Position numbers and translations under genes: made by a program
Notes under the pieces: model-generated
Told to the model about the DNA's origin: nothing
Database searches by the model: none
The model's input: only the letters and a program-made list of their open reading frames with translations
Shown here: piece after piece, positions 1-11,875 of the stretch
How the letters are laid out: each line of letters opens with the position of its first letter
How positions within the stretch are numbered: position 1 is the stretch's first letter
DNA from: Lithospermum erythrorhizon
Lineage: Eukaryota; Streptophyta; Magnoliopsida; Boraginales; Boraginaceae
Assembly (NCBI GenBank): GCA_019722365.1
Contig: JADFUC010001549.1
Span: 1 to 64,000, forward strand
Direction of reading: 5' to 3'
Length of the DNA stretch: 64,000 bases

Positions 1-1182
1 CTCAAATACTTCGTTCAGTTACATGTTGCTTTATAATTGATATTTCGGAGTATAGATTGTTAATTATGGACTTGATGATTAGTTAGAATAACATAAGTCG
101 ATTTTTAATGAGAAAGTGATAAGATGGAATTTAGCCGAGAATCGGTGGGTTGTGTCCGATGGGATTATAATTGATAGTTTATCGTCGTAGTATTTAGAGA
201 TAGTTCTCCTAAGAGTTGGTTATTTATGTCTTACAGAGCAGGTATAGTAGTAGATCTTGATTATCTTTGCAGATTGTTGTTTAGGCGTTGATCGTGGAAA
301 AGAGCGTTTTCGCGATTGTTTTCGCGAAGGTTTTGCGGTAGCTAGTAGAGGTGAGTACTTATACCGGCAGATTGTTACTTTCACGTGCTACTTTAAATTG
401 TGCCAGACATGTTATTGTGATATGATTATGTAGGGAATGATATACATGTTATTATGATATGATTATGTGAGAATGATATACATGTCATTGTGTTATGATT
501 ACGTGAGAATGATATACATGTAATTGTTATATGATTATGTGATTATATTACGTGGCGTTGAAGATTGGCAGGGTAAGTAATAGGCGATACTGAGTTATAT
601 TTCGGTTATGTGGCTTGTCGTGACATGATTTCTGTGGCCTTGTCGGCAACATGATTTACGCTTGTTGGCGGTGTGTTTTGACTTACGATTGTGAGATGTT
701 TTAGGCTGTGTGCTTGGATATTGTTTGGGAGTAGAGTAGGTGGTTATTGAGAGAGGAATTACGTGGTTAGAGTTATCTATGACTTGAGGTGACTTGAGTA
801 TCGGGGGTGACCACATAGTTGGGAGTAGTAGGGATTAGGTGACTCTCGCTTCCTTGCGGGATATGTGGCCAGCCCCATTGTGTACATACTCTGGTATAGC
901 GTGCAGGATTTGGCACTCTTCGGTATAAGAGCGGTATGACTTCTGTTTTGATCGACAGCATTAATGCGTTATCGGTGTGGCCTATCTTCACGGTATTAGC
1001 GTGCGGTTTGGCCTTATACTTGTTATAAGAAGCGGTATGAGTGCTTGTCCCCGACTTTCTTTGTGTGCGTTGTCGATGTATTTTTTATCTTACGGTATAG
1101 CGTGCGGTGTACTATACTTAGTGTATAAGAAGCGGTGTGCACTTGTACTTAGTGTATGAGTGCGATGTGCACTTATACTTTG
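1..1182 (+). repeat. Left part of an older LTR, split by a later insertion
   Basis: This stretch follows the same order of blocks as the middle of the two full LTRs at 1183-5029 and 7047-10991. The block at about 38 (gatatttcggagtatagatt-like) matches about 1949 and about 7845. The tandem blocks ending in the cacttatactttgtgtata motif also match. It stops at 1182 and resumes in register at 10992. It therefore reads as one older LTR copy cut in two by the element between. It is more degraded than the two inner LTRs, and its short-unit arrays are reduced. No coding sequence was seen. Confidence 0.75.
1177..1182. repeat. Left target-site duplication (actttg)
   Basis: The six bases actttg lie just before the TGTAAT start of the 5' LTR and recur at 10992-10997 just after the TTACA end of the 3' LTR. 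Plant LTR elements usually leave 5 bp, so one base of the match may be chance. Confidence 0.7.
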
Positions 1183-2539
1183 TGTAATAGCATGTTACAA
1201 AAAAAAAAAAAAAAAAAAAAAAATTTGGTGGCGGTGGGACGGGGAATAGTATAAATTTTTTCGATGATAATATTATTTAAGTAAAACTTTTTGAGCGAAT
1301 TTCATTTATAATTTAGTAGTGTTTGCCGTGGAAGAATTTTATCTTTGAAATCGGGTTAAGTGAAGACCCCAAGAAATGCGATAAGCGGAGAAATTAGCAG
1401 AAACCCGAGCAGGACTCGAGTTTTAAATATCTATTCATACATATCCTCGCATCATCTTGAAAGCAGCTTGTCGTCTTTTCTCTTTTTCACTTGGTAGCGA
1501 AATATTCCATCTCCCCACACCGAACATTTTTCTTAATTTCTCTTCGATTGTCGGCTATTCAAAGATCGTTTGTAGAATATCGTTACTTTGTCATTCTCTT
1601 CGAGTTAAAGGTAAGAAATTTGAAGTCTTCGAGATATTTCTTGGGTTTTGAGATAGTTGACTTTTTAGTTGACTTTTTACATAATTGAATTTTATGATAA
1701 ATCTTAGTTGGTTATGGGTTACATGGCGTATATGTGATAGTGCATTGATTTAGAGCTCGTTTGAGGGCGTTAAGGTCGAGTTGACTTTTCTAGGTTTCGA
1801 TTGACTTTTTTGGTGATATTTTCATAAGACTTTAAATGTGTAGAGAGTTTTAATTGGGACCTTATTATAGCTATTGTGATGTTAAATCGGTGATTTAAAA
1901 ATTCATTAAAGGCGATTAGGTTGAAAAAGTAATATTTTCAAGTTGAGATATAGTGTTGATATTTTGGAGTATAGATTGTTAATTAGGGACCTGTGATTAA
2001 CTAGAATGACATATAAATTAATTTGTAATGATAAAATGATAAGATGGAATTTTAGCGAGCGTCGATTTGGTTGTGTCAGTGAGTTTATAATTCGATAGTT
2101 GCCGTCGTATTAGACCGTTTAGAAATCGTTCAATGAGAGTTGGTAATGTTTATTAGAGCGTGATGCTTGGTATTAGTTCACAGTACACTTTAAAGGTGTT
2201 AGGCGCGACGTGAGGAAGGGGCACGTTAAAATTGTCGCGTTCTTCGTGAGGACTTTTGTGATAGCTAGTAGAGGTGAGTACTTATCTCGCGTGTATTACA
2301 TATGTCTTTCTTTTAAATGGTGTACTGTCGCGTATTATAATTATGTGTAAAGGGTATGCAGGTCTTGTAATATAATTATGTGAAGATGGTGTATATGTCC
2401 TTGTGATATGATTACGGGGGAATATAGTATACATGTAATGGTTAATGCGATTATGTGTGAGCCTAATATGATTATGTGACTCTGATGCGGCGTTGAAATT
2501 TGGTTTGGGGAGTAAGTGATGCTTTGAACTCCCAACTTA

Positions 2540-2800
2540 TATTTACGTATTATGTGGCCTTGGTGACACGTAGTATTTATGTGGCTTTAATGGAAGCCCC
2601 TTTGTGGTATTATGTGGCATGGCCGGCAGCTTGTGGTATTTATGTGGCTTTGTCGGCGCTTGTGGTATTGTGTGGCCTTGGCCTTGTGGTATTTATGTGG
2701 CACATCGGGCTGGTGGTATTTATGTGGCTTGTCGTGACTGTGGTATTTATGTGGCTTTGTCGGCTTGTGGTATTTATGTGGCGCTTGGCGGTTGTGATTG
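2540..2800 (+). repeat. Short tandem array inside the 5' LTR
   Basis: Roughly nine units of about 25-30 bp share a core like ggtatttatgtggc followed by a variable ttggcggcttgt spacer. The 107-residue frame through it is only a by-product of the repeat. The matching array in the 3' LTR is at about 8450-8710; the older LTR has a reduced form at about 595-660. Confidence 0.7.
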
Positions 2801-2979
2801 ATTCTGATTGTGTGATGTATTAATTTGTATGCTTTCTTATTGTTGGAAGTAAAGTAGTTGTGGTGAGAGGTGTTTGATGGAGTTATGTATGATTTTGAGG
2901 TGAAACGAGTATTAGGATATGACCATAGTTGGGAGATGCAGGGATTAGGTGGCTCTCATCGCTGCCGAGGATATGTGGC

Positions 2980-3500
2980 CCATTGTGGCCATACTACGGT
3001 ATAGCGTGCGGTATGATTCTCTTTGATCGACTTTCTTTGTGTGCGTTGTCGAGGTATTTACTATCTTCTTGTATAGCGTCGCGGTTTGGCCTATCTTCTG
3101 CGGTATAGCGTGCGGTATGATTCTCTTTGATCGACTTTCTTTGTGTGCGTTATCGAGGTGGCCACTATACTACGGTATAGCGTCTTGGTATGATTCTCTT
3201 TGATACATTTCTTTGGCCAATGGGTGTCGAGGTGGCCACATGCTACGGTATAGCGTCTTGGTTTGGCCCATCACTACGGGGTATAGCAAGCGTGCGGTAT
3301 GACTCTCTTTGATTACTTTCTTGTAATGCGTGTTGATGTGGCCTATCTTCTACGGTATAGCGTGCCGGTGTGTGCACTTATCTTTGTGTATAAGTGCGGT
3401 GTGCCTTATACTTTGTGTACTAAGTGCGGTGTGCACTTATACTTTGTGTATAAGTGCGGTTTTGGCCTTATCTTTGGGTATAAGTGCGAGGTGATTGTTG
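2980..3500 (+). repeat. Second tandem array inside the 5' LTR
   Basis: Four to five units of about 70-90 bp read tacggtatagcgtgcggtat, then a segment ending tttctttgtgtgcgttgtcg. They are followed by three to four units of about 30 bp with the core cacttatactttgtgtata. The nested element inserted into this last block in the older LTR copy. The counterpart in the 3' LTR is at about 8900-9430. Confidence 0.7.
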
Positions 3501-5033
3501 ATTGTCGAATTCACTGCGGGTAGGCGGATTGAGTATATGCGGCGTTAGAGGATGTGGTATCTTGGGGTGGGGATATGAGATAGGGAGGTTTGATGGTAGA
3601 GTTTTAGTGGTTGTTAGTCTACTGTGATTTCATTTGGGTGATTGTGTGCTTATCGGAATCCTACATTATATATTAAATGTGTTATGTACGAGACTTCGTG
3701 GTATTGGAATTATGTTGTATGACTTTATCCAGATAATCACGTATCGTATGTTTTATTCATATTTGACTACGATGACTATTCACAATCTTGTTGTTGTGCT
3801 AGCAGCAGTGCTTTGATAGTTATCTTACGTTTTTAAGCGTCGACCTTAGCCGACTATTTTCTTGAGGATCACGGTATTTATTTTTCGGTTAGCGCTAGGC
3901 ATTCGCGTAACTTTTGTTAGATATATGTTACATATATCTTAGAGTGGCTAATGGATGAGATACGCTTTGGAATGAGAACATTAGGAGCGAGAATATAAGC
4001 GAAGTTTATCTTGTCATCGATGATGTTGATGATATTTTATATATATATGGTGGAAAATAGATTCAAATGTGCTAGAATATAAATGCGGAATCTAGCAGGC
4101 ACGATCTGTGGAGGTAAAATAAGTTCGGAAATATCTTAAATGGAGAATTTGGGAAGATAAATACGTACTTAGGTTATACGAGATTTAAGATATATTCTTC
4201 GATCGTATTAAAAGTAGCATATATTTAGGAAGGTCTTTATGAGGAACATCGGTTGTCGTAGGAGGAGTATGATTGTAAATTGGGAATTAGTACTCAAGTG
4301 AACTAAAGATAAGTGATTAGGTTGTATATCATGTGAGTTATGAGAGGTTAAGATATATGTTAAGTTATTGTGGTTGAGTGTATATTATATTGAATTAGTT
4401 ATACTTCAAAAAAGATAATAGATAAATACCTGCTTGTAATTAAGGTGTCTTGTAGGTAAGTTGTTGACGTAGTGTGGATTATCGGTGTTAGTTAGAAAGC
4501 GATAAGGAAAGTTTTATTTTTGTGACGAGTAACACATGAAATAATACTCTTGGGGTATATAGTCTACAAATAGGTGAGGAATCAGCCCCATTATTATTAA
4601 ATGCGGACGGTAGGTTAACCACGTGATATTTATTTTCACTTTCGGCTTTTTAGGCGACTTCTGATACCACATGGGCGGGCGTTTAAATTACCTAGGTTAT
4701 TCGGGAATGGCCAGAATCGTTGGCCGGTAAACTGCGTGCCAGCGAAGATGGCGATGGTGGCTTGAGGACTTCAGCAGTCATACTTTTATCTTAGCGAAGT
4801 TTACATTGTATATAATTATTATTGTCTCGAGTTGTATAACAAATTGTTTGATGTGTATTTATATTATGATTTTTAGTTGTGTACTATTGATTAGTTCAGA
4901 TGGACGAGTTGTATTATTTTATTTATGATGTAGAAGAAGTCATTTTATTGTTATCCATCGTTGGTGACTCGATGTCTGAGTTGGTGACGGTCCCAGGCAC
5001 CGGGGGGCCACTTGGGGCGGGTCGTTACAATTT

Positions 5034-5045
5034 TGGTATCAGAGC
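5034..5045 (+). promoter_or_regulatory. Primer binding site (tRNA-iMet type)
   Basis: TGGTATCAGAGC lies four bases after the end of the 5' LTR. It is the standard plant primer binding site, complementary to the 3' end of initiator tRNA-Met, where reverse transcription starts. It fixes the element as plus-strand oriented. Confidence 0.9.
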
Positions 5046-7029
5046 CTAGGTTATGTTCTCTTGGTGTCTTGTGTGGTTATGTGCACAGAGTTCGAGGGTT
5101 ATAAGTGTGTTGTGTGTGAGTCATTTTAGGTTTGAGTTCATTAACTTTCGAATCAGATTAGCGTTGAGGCCAGCTTGAAGATTTCGTTGAGAGAGGCTCG
5201 CGTCTACGAGGGGTGCTTGCGAGACTTCTTTGCATTACGTGTTTTTGTGGTGTAATTTGATTAAGATGTGTTATATTAGGAGATATGTGAAATGAATTGG
5301 GTAATATGGCGTCGTCGAGTTATGTATTTGTTGAGATGGGTAATTTGGGCATATATGGAGGTCAGAATGCGATGAGTAGATATTTATGAGGATTATATTG
5401 GAGCGATACATGTAATGGAATTTAGAATATGATCACGAGTATCGGAAATATTATGAGATATTTGGGTGATCTATATTTTTGGGAAATGTCTTGTAGTTGA
5501 TGTGTGGTAGTACGGTGCTAATGAGATTTTATGGCGGAAGTGAGTAAGGATAAGGGGTGATAATTATTATCGATATACTCGGGAGGTGGAGTTGTAAGGA
5601 ATATCGATGGGTTATAAGTAAGGTTCTTGGTTAACTTCAAGATACGTGATTATAAGGAAGTGTGAAATATGGGTTTGATCGGAAATGATAAATAAGTCGG
5701 GTGAATACAAATCGGTGAATAGAGAAAAGAGTTAAGTTATGCATTAATAATGTTTAGAAAGTAAGGGATTCGGTGTTTGAGTAAGAGTAAATCTTTTGTG
5801 ATAGTAATGATCATTCTTGAGGATGTAAACTCTAAGTTGAAACCTTTGGAGATGGAATACGGATGAATACGTTTGAGGATTTAAGGAAGGGCAGATTATG
5901 CAGGGAAGTATTGGGGAGAATTCAGCACGGTGTTGAATTTGAAGTTGTTGATAAGTTGGAGCAATTGTGTGAATTTAAGGGTATTAAAAGGTTAGTGGAG
6001 GAGGATTTTGGTGACATGTACTTATGGGATTATCAATTGATCGTGGTGTAAGATGTTGACCTTTAAAATAATTAAGAACTTCTCTTGGATACTTGGAGTA
6101 ATTAGGGATTTATCGCTCGTTGTTACACTTATCTATGTTGAGTGAAGTATATGGTAATTGATTGTAGCGTATGTCTAGCGTAATAAAGCTTATACGTGGC
6201 TTAATAGTAAAATTTTGAAATGTTGACAGGCAGTGTGGTTGTGTTTGAGGTGATGCAGGCTATTTATTTTTTGTGGTATTAAATGTTAGAATTTGTATAT
6301 GATTGGGTGTGTTGATTGGAGTATATTTGTGTTATGGACGTATCTGTGAATATATTTTTTTTTTGAGAATAGTTCTATATAGAGTGTTGTATTGTGTGTA
6401 TTATAGATGCTACGTTGAGATTATTTGACGTATTGTATGATTGATATTATATGGGTGATTTGTAATTGTTTGATTTGAGGATATTGAGATGATGTGGGGT
6501 GTTCGAAGGGTGAGCTTTGCCGGAAAGAAAAGGATGAATGGTTATATATGATGTTATTGTGGTTTTATTTTTTGTAAGTTATTTTATAGTGGTTGTAGTA
6601 TGAACGTGGTGTGGTAGAAATTTTCTTGTTTACTACCGTTTGATTGTATGATATGGAGTAGTATGGTGACACCAGGTATGAGTAGACTGATGTCGGTGAT
6701 GTGATATGAATTTTAATTTTTGAGTGGTATTTTGGAGGCAATTGAGGATGTTTATAACACCAAGATTGATAATGATAATATGACGAGCAATTATATGATA
6801 AGCTTGAATAGGAAAAAAAATTGGTAGGTTGGTTGAATGTGTGTTATGATGTAAGAGAGTCAGCACTTAAGTTAATTGACATAAGATATGGGGCTACGAG
6901 AATCACTATATTGGGGAAATTGAGTAGGTGGCAAGGTGTTCGATGTTAGTTGTCGAGGGCATGTCGAAGGTGCGTTGAGTTTGCTCGGCCAGAGATTGGA
7001 GTTCGGAAGTAAATTTCGAGGCAGAAATT
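5046..7029 (+). mobile_element. Internal core of the non-autonomous element, without gag-pol
   Basis: About 2 kb between primer binding site and polypurine tract. No frame longer than about 62 codons is open. The one at 5863-6051 has a run resembling the segment just before the integrase zinc-binding region of Ty3/gypsy polyproteins (EFEVVD, then a Leu-Cys and Ile-Lys-Arg stretch). This resemblance is weak and seen by eye only. The rest is AT-rich and unassigned. The core is probably a heavily deleted pol relic. Confidence 0.45.
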
Positions 7030-7046
7030 TTATAAGGTGGGTAGAT
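7030..7046 (+). promoter_or_regulatory. Polypurine tract of the element
   Basis: A purine-rich stretch, aaggtgggtaga, lies directly before the TGTAAT start of the 3' LTR. This is the usual place and composition of the plus-strand primer in plant LTR elements. Confidence 0.7.
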
Positions 7047-10000
7047 TGTAATAACCCGTTACGAAAAAAAAAAAAAAAAAAATAATTTTGAAAAATTTCG
7101 GTCGGCGGTGGGACCCGGGAATAGTATAAATTTTTTCGATGATAATATTATTTCGTAAACTTTTTTAGCCGAATTTCATTTATAATTTAGTAGTGTTTGC
7201 CATGGAAGAATTTTATCTTTGAAATCGGGTTAGAGTAGAGATTTAAGAAATGCGATAAGGCGGAGAGTGCTTAGAAGCCAAAGGCAGGACTCGAGTTTTT
7301 TTAAAATATCTGTCCGTACATATCCTCCAGCGTCATCACAAAACAACGTCGTCTTCTTTCTCTTTCCGCGGTGGCGAAATATTCCATCTCCCCCACTTGA
7401 ACATTTTTTAGCAGTTTTATAACTTAGATTGTCATTTCAGTGAGGAATCGTTTGTAGAATATCGTTAAAATCGTTCTCTTGAGTTAAGCTAAAAATTTCG
7501 AGAGTCTTTTGAAAGATATTTCTTGGGTTTGAGATAGTTGACTTTTGGTTGACTTTTACATAATTGAATTTTATGATAAATCTTAGTTGATTTATGGGTT
7601 ACATGGCGTATATATGTGATGGTCCGTGATTTAGAGCTGCGTTGGGGGCGTTAAAGGTCGAGTTGACTTTCTAGGTTTCGGTTGACTTTTTGAGGTGGGG
7701 GAAATATTTCGCCAGGCTTTTAAATGTGTAGGGAGTTTAATTGGGACACTTATTATAGTATTGTGATATTAAATCGGTGATTTAAAATTCATTAAAGCGA
7801 TTAGGTTGAAAAAGTAATATTTTCAAGTTGAGATATAATTGATATTTTTGGAGTATAGATTGTTAATTAGGGACCTGTGATTAACTAGAATGACATATAA
7901 AGTTAATTTGTAATGATAAAATGATAAAGATGGAATTTTAGCGGGCGTCGATTTAGTTGTGTCCGATGAGTTTATAATTCGATAGTTTGCGATGCAGTAT
8001 TGAACCGTTTAGAAATCGTTCGATGAGTTGGTAATGTTTTATTCTAGAGCGTAATTCTTGGTATTAGTTCACAGTACACTTTTACGGGTATTCTTGGGCC
8101 TTGACATGTGAGGAAGGTACGTTAAAACGATCGCGTTCTTAAGTGAGGACTTTTGTGATAGCTAGTAGAGGTGAGTACTTATCTCGCGTGTATTACACCC
8201 ATGTACTTCTTTTAAATATTTTTATCCGCGTATTATAATTATGTGTAAAGAGATTATGCAGTCTTGTAATATAATTATGTGTGAATGGTGTATATGTCCT
8301 TGTGATATGATTACGGGGGAATGAGCCTTACATATATGTCCGTTTATGCGATTATGTGAGCCCTAATATGATTAATGTGACTCTGATACAACGGCGTGAA
8401 GGTTGGTTTGAGGTAAGTGATGGGCGCGAACTCCCGACTTATATTTACGTATTATGTGGCCTTGGCGAGCATGTGATATTTATGTGGCCTGGTCGGCACT
8501 TGTGATATTATGTGGCACTTGGCCGGCGAGCTTGTGGTATTATGTGGCTTTGTCGTGAGCTTGTGGTATTAATGTGGCACTTGGCGGCTTGTGAGGTATT
8601 TATGTGGCACTTGTCGGGCTGGTGGTATTTATGTGGCACTTGTCGGCGCTTGTGTGGTATTATGTGGCCTTGACGGCGCTTGTGGTATTTATGTGGCACT
8701 TGGCGGCGGTTGTGATTGATTCTGATTGTGTGATGTATTAAAATTTGTATGCTTTCTTATTGTTAGATAAAGTAGTTAGTTATTGAGAGGTGCAGTGGAG
8801 TTATGTATGATTTTGAAATTTGACTTGAGTATTAGGATATGACCACATAGTTGGGACTCTTAGGGATTAGGTGGCTATAAACTAGCTACACTTTGCCCGA
8901 GGATATGTGGCCATTGGCCTTATCTTTGCGGTATAAGCGTGCGAGGTATGATTACTTTTATTCGCTTTCTTTGTGTGCATTGTCGAGGTGGCCACTATCT
9001 TCACGGTATAGCGTGCGGTTTGGCCACATACTACGGTATAGCGTGCGGTATGATTCTCTTTGATCTCGACTTTCTTTATTAATGCGTTGTCGAGGTGGCC
9101 TATCTTACGGTATAGCGTGCGGTATGATTCTCTTTGATCGACTTTCTTTGTGTCGTTGTCGAGGTGGCCACATACTCACGGTATAAGCGTGCGGTTTGGC
9201 CTATCTTCTGGTATAGCGTCTTGATATGACTACTCTTTTGATTACTTTCTTTGTGTGCATTGTTGATGTGGCCTATCTTTACGGTATAGGCGTGCGGTGT
9301 GCCTTATCTTTGTGTGTATAAGTGCCGGTGTGCGCCCCCTCTTTTATTAATATAAGTGCGGTGTGCACTTATACTTTGTGTATAAGTCTGGTTTTGGCCT
9401 TATCTTTGCGGTATAAGTGCGAGGTGATTGTTGATTGTCCATTCCTAGCAGGGTAGGCAGTTGAGTATCTTGCGTTAAGAGGATGGTATCTTGGTGGGAT
9501 ATGAGAGATAGGAGGTTTGATAGTAGAGTTTTTAGTCGTTGTTGAGTCTACGTGATTTCGTTTGGGTGATTGTGTCTTTATCGGATCCTCTATTATATAT
9601 TAAATGTGTTATATACGAGACTTGTGTGGAATTATGTTGTATGACTTTATCCGATAATCCACACAATATACATGTATTTTTATTCATATTTGACTACGAT
9701 GACTATTCCCCCAATCTTGTTGTTGTGCTAGCAGCGATTGCTTTGATAGTTATCTCTTCATTTTAAGCGTGACACTTGTCGGCAACTATTTTTCTTCGAG
9801 ACCACGGTATTTATTTTAGGTTGTAGCACTTACCGGCATTCTGCATCTTTTAGATATGTTACATATATCTTAAGTGGCTAATGGATGAGATACGCTTTGG
9901 AATGAGAACATTAGGAGGCGAGAAATTATAAGCGAAGTTTATACTAATCATCGATGATGTTGATGATATTTTACCATATATGGTGGAAAATAGATTGAAT

Positions 10001-10991
10001 GTGCTAGAATATAAGAAATCTTGATCTAACTTGGCGACGTGCATGGAGGTAAATAAGTTCCGTATACTAAATGGAGAATTTGGGAGAAGTCATCATCCTT
10101 AGGTTATCTGAATTTAAGATATATTACTCGGTCATATTAAGAAATGCATATATTTGGAAGGTGCTTTATGAGGAACATCGGTGTCATAGGAGAATATGAT
10201 TGTAAATTGGGGAGTGAATAACAAGTGAACTAAAGATAAGTGATTGAGTTGTATATGTCATGAGTTATGAGAGGTTAAGATATATATGTTTAAGTTATTG
10301 TGTGGTTGAGGTGTATATTATATTGGGAATTAGTTATACTTCAAAAGATAATAGATAAGAAATACCTCTTTATGTAATTAAGGTGTATGCTGTGAGTAAG
10401 TTGTTGGCGTAGTGTGGATTATCGGTGTTAGTTAGAAAGCCCGATAAGGAAAGTTTTATTTTTGTGGCCGAAGTAACTTTATGAAATAATACTCTTGGGG
10501 TATATAGTCTCAAATAGGTGAGGAATCGAAAACTATTATTATTAAATGCAGACGGGTAAGGATTATACGTGATATTTATTTTCACTCGGCTTTTTAAGTG
10601 ACTTCCTATTATTTTTCACATGGGCGGGCGTTTCGTACTGGGGTTGTTAGGAATGACCGAGAATCGTTAGCCGAGTAGGCTACTTTACGTACCCGAAGAT
10701 GGCGATAGTGGCTTGAGAACCTCAGCAATCATACTTTATCTTCTTGAAGTTTTACATTGTATATAATTATTATTGACTCGAGTTGTATATAAAATTGTTT
10801 GATGTGTATTTATATTATGATTTTTTCAATGTTGTTGTACTATTAGTTGGACTCGCCCCGATGGGCGAAATTTATATTGTTTTTATTTATGATGTAAAAG
10901 TCATTTTTATTGTTATCCATGCGTTGGTGACTCGATGTCTGAGTTTGGTGGCCGGTCCCGACCTCGGGGGCCCTTTGGGCGGGTCGTTACA
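7047..10991 (+). repeat. 3' LTR
   Basis: It starts TGTAATAACCCGTTACG and ends GGGCGGGTCGTTACA. It matches the 5' LTR throughout and contains the same two tandem arrays (about 8450-8710 and 8900-9430). It is about 100 bp longer than the 5' LTR because of scattered indels and array length differences. Confidence 0.85.
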
Positions 10992-11860
10992 ACTTTGTGT
11001 ATAAGTGCGGAGATTGTGCACTTGTACTTTGTGTATAAGTGCGGGTTTGGCCTTACTCTTTGCCCGGTATAGTCTTGGGGTGATTATTGATTAGTCCGTT
11101 CTGGGGTAGGCAGTTGAGTATATCTTGTAGAGGTTGGTATCTTGGTGGGGATATGAGATAGGAGGTTTGATGACTAGAGTTTAGTCGTTGTTGAGTGCAT
11201 TGATTTCTTTTACGAAATTGTGTGAGGCAGCCCACATTATATCGCCGTATATTATGTACGAGATTTCACTGCTTGAATTATGTTCCCCAGCCCATGACCT
11301 TTTTAGGTAGTCACGGATATATGTATTTTATTCGTATTTGGTATTATATTATTGATTGACTCATTCGTATGGTAAGTTCGCGTGTTAGATTTCACTAAGC
11401 CTAAAGGCTTGCCCCGCGTTAAGGCATTTCATTTGTGCCGAGGTTGTGATCGATTGAGCCAGGCTTTTTGAGAGTTTTGTTCAGGAGAGTGGCTAGGTGA
11501 GCATCGGGTGGCGGATCCTGTTTGATCCCGATTTTGATGTGTTGTCAACTATTTTGATTGTTGTATTTTTCCTTGCAGAGGCTTTAACGCAGCCAATTTG
11601 TCATTTGTATTGAGGATACGATCATTATCGTCTGTTGTAGCCTTGCCGGCGTTACTTTATTTTTAGAGTATGTTGTTGTGTATATATATATATGGGTTTG
11701 TCGTTTCGATGTCGGTGATGGATTATAAATTTTAAAAAGCGTTTTTGATTTGGGAAACTTAATTGTGATCACATTTTTTTGGGGTGTATTTTAAGTAGTC
11801 GTCCGTCGGTTTGGTGACTCTGCAGTGTTCGGTTTTAATGACTCTGCTTTCGGTGGCGCA
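10992..11860 (+). repeat. Right part of the older, interrupted LTR
   Basis: It resumes with actttgtgtataagtgcgg, exactly the block cut at 1182. It then follows the full LTRs (about 3430 onward in the 5' LTR) through a segment resembling 3500-3770. Beyond about 11350 the match fades and the sequence is unassigned: it is G/T-rich and contains a (ta) run at about 11680. The first six bases are the right target-site duplication. No gene was seen. Confidence 0.6.
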
Positions 11861-11875
11861 GGCGAATAGATACAT

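Larger units (their letters stand above)
1183..5029 (+). repeat. 5' LTR
   Basis: It starts TGTAATAGC, has an A-rich run at about 1199-1223 and ends GGGCGGGTCGTTACA. It matches 7047-10991 along its whole length. The LTR is long partly because it contains two tandem arrays, at about 2540-2800 and 2980-3500. No long reading frame is conserved between the two LTRs. Confidence 0.85.
1183..10991 (+). mobile_element. Non-autonomous LTR retrotransposon with giant LTRs (LARD-like, Ty3/gypsy-type ends)
   Basis: This is a complete element of about 9.8 kb. The 5' LTR (3847 bp) starts TGTAATAGC and ends GGGTCGTTACA. It is followed by a tRNA-iMet-type primer binding site, a core of only 2.0 kb, a polypurine-rich tract and the 3' LTR (3945 bp), with the same 6 bp on both sides. 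Large LTRs around a short core without gag-pol fit the LARD class (large retrotransposon derivatives). The terminal TGTAAT...GGGTCGTTACA style is common in plant Ty3/gypsy elements. No open gag, protease, reverse transcriptase or integrase was found, so it must have been mobilised by another element. The LTRs share long near-identical runs but also many small indels, suggesting a moderately old insertion. Confidence 0.85.

Noticed and set aside
2500..2823. 107-codon plus-strand frame with repeated FMWL/YVAL segments
   Set aside because: It is a translation of the short tandem array in the LTR. The matching array in the other LTR is not open in the same frame, so it is not a protein gene.
8508..8699. 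63-codon minus-strand frame with repeated PHKYH units
   Set aside because: The same LTR array read on the other strand; periodicity comes from DNA repeats, not protein selection.
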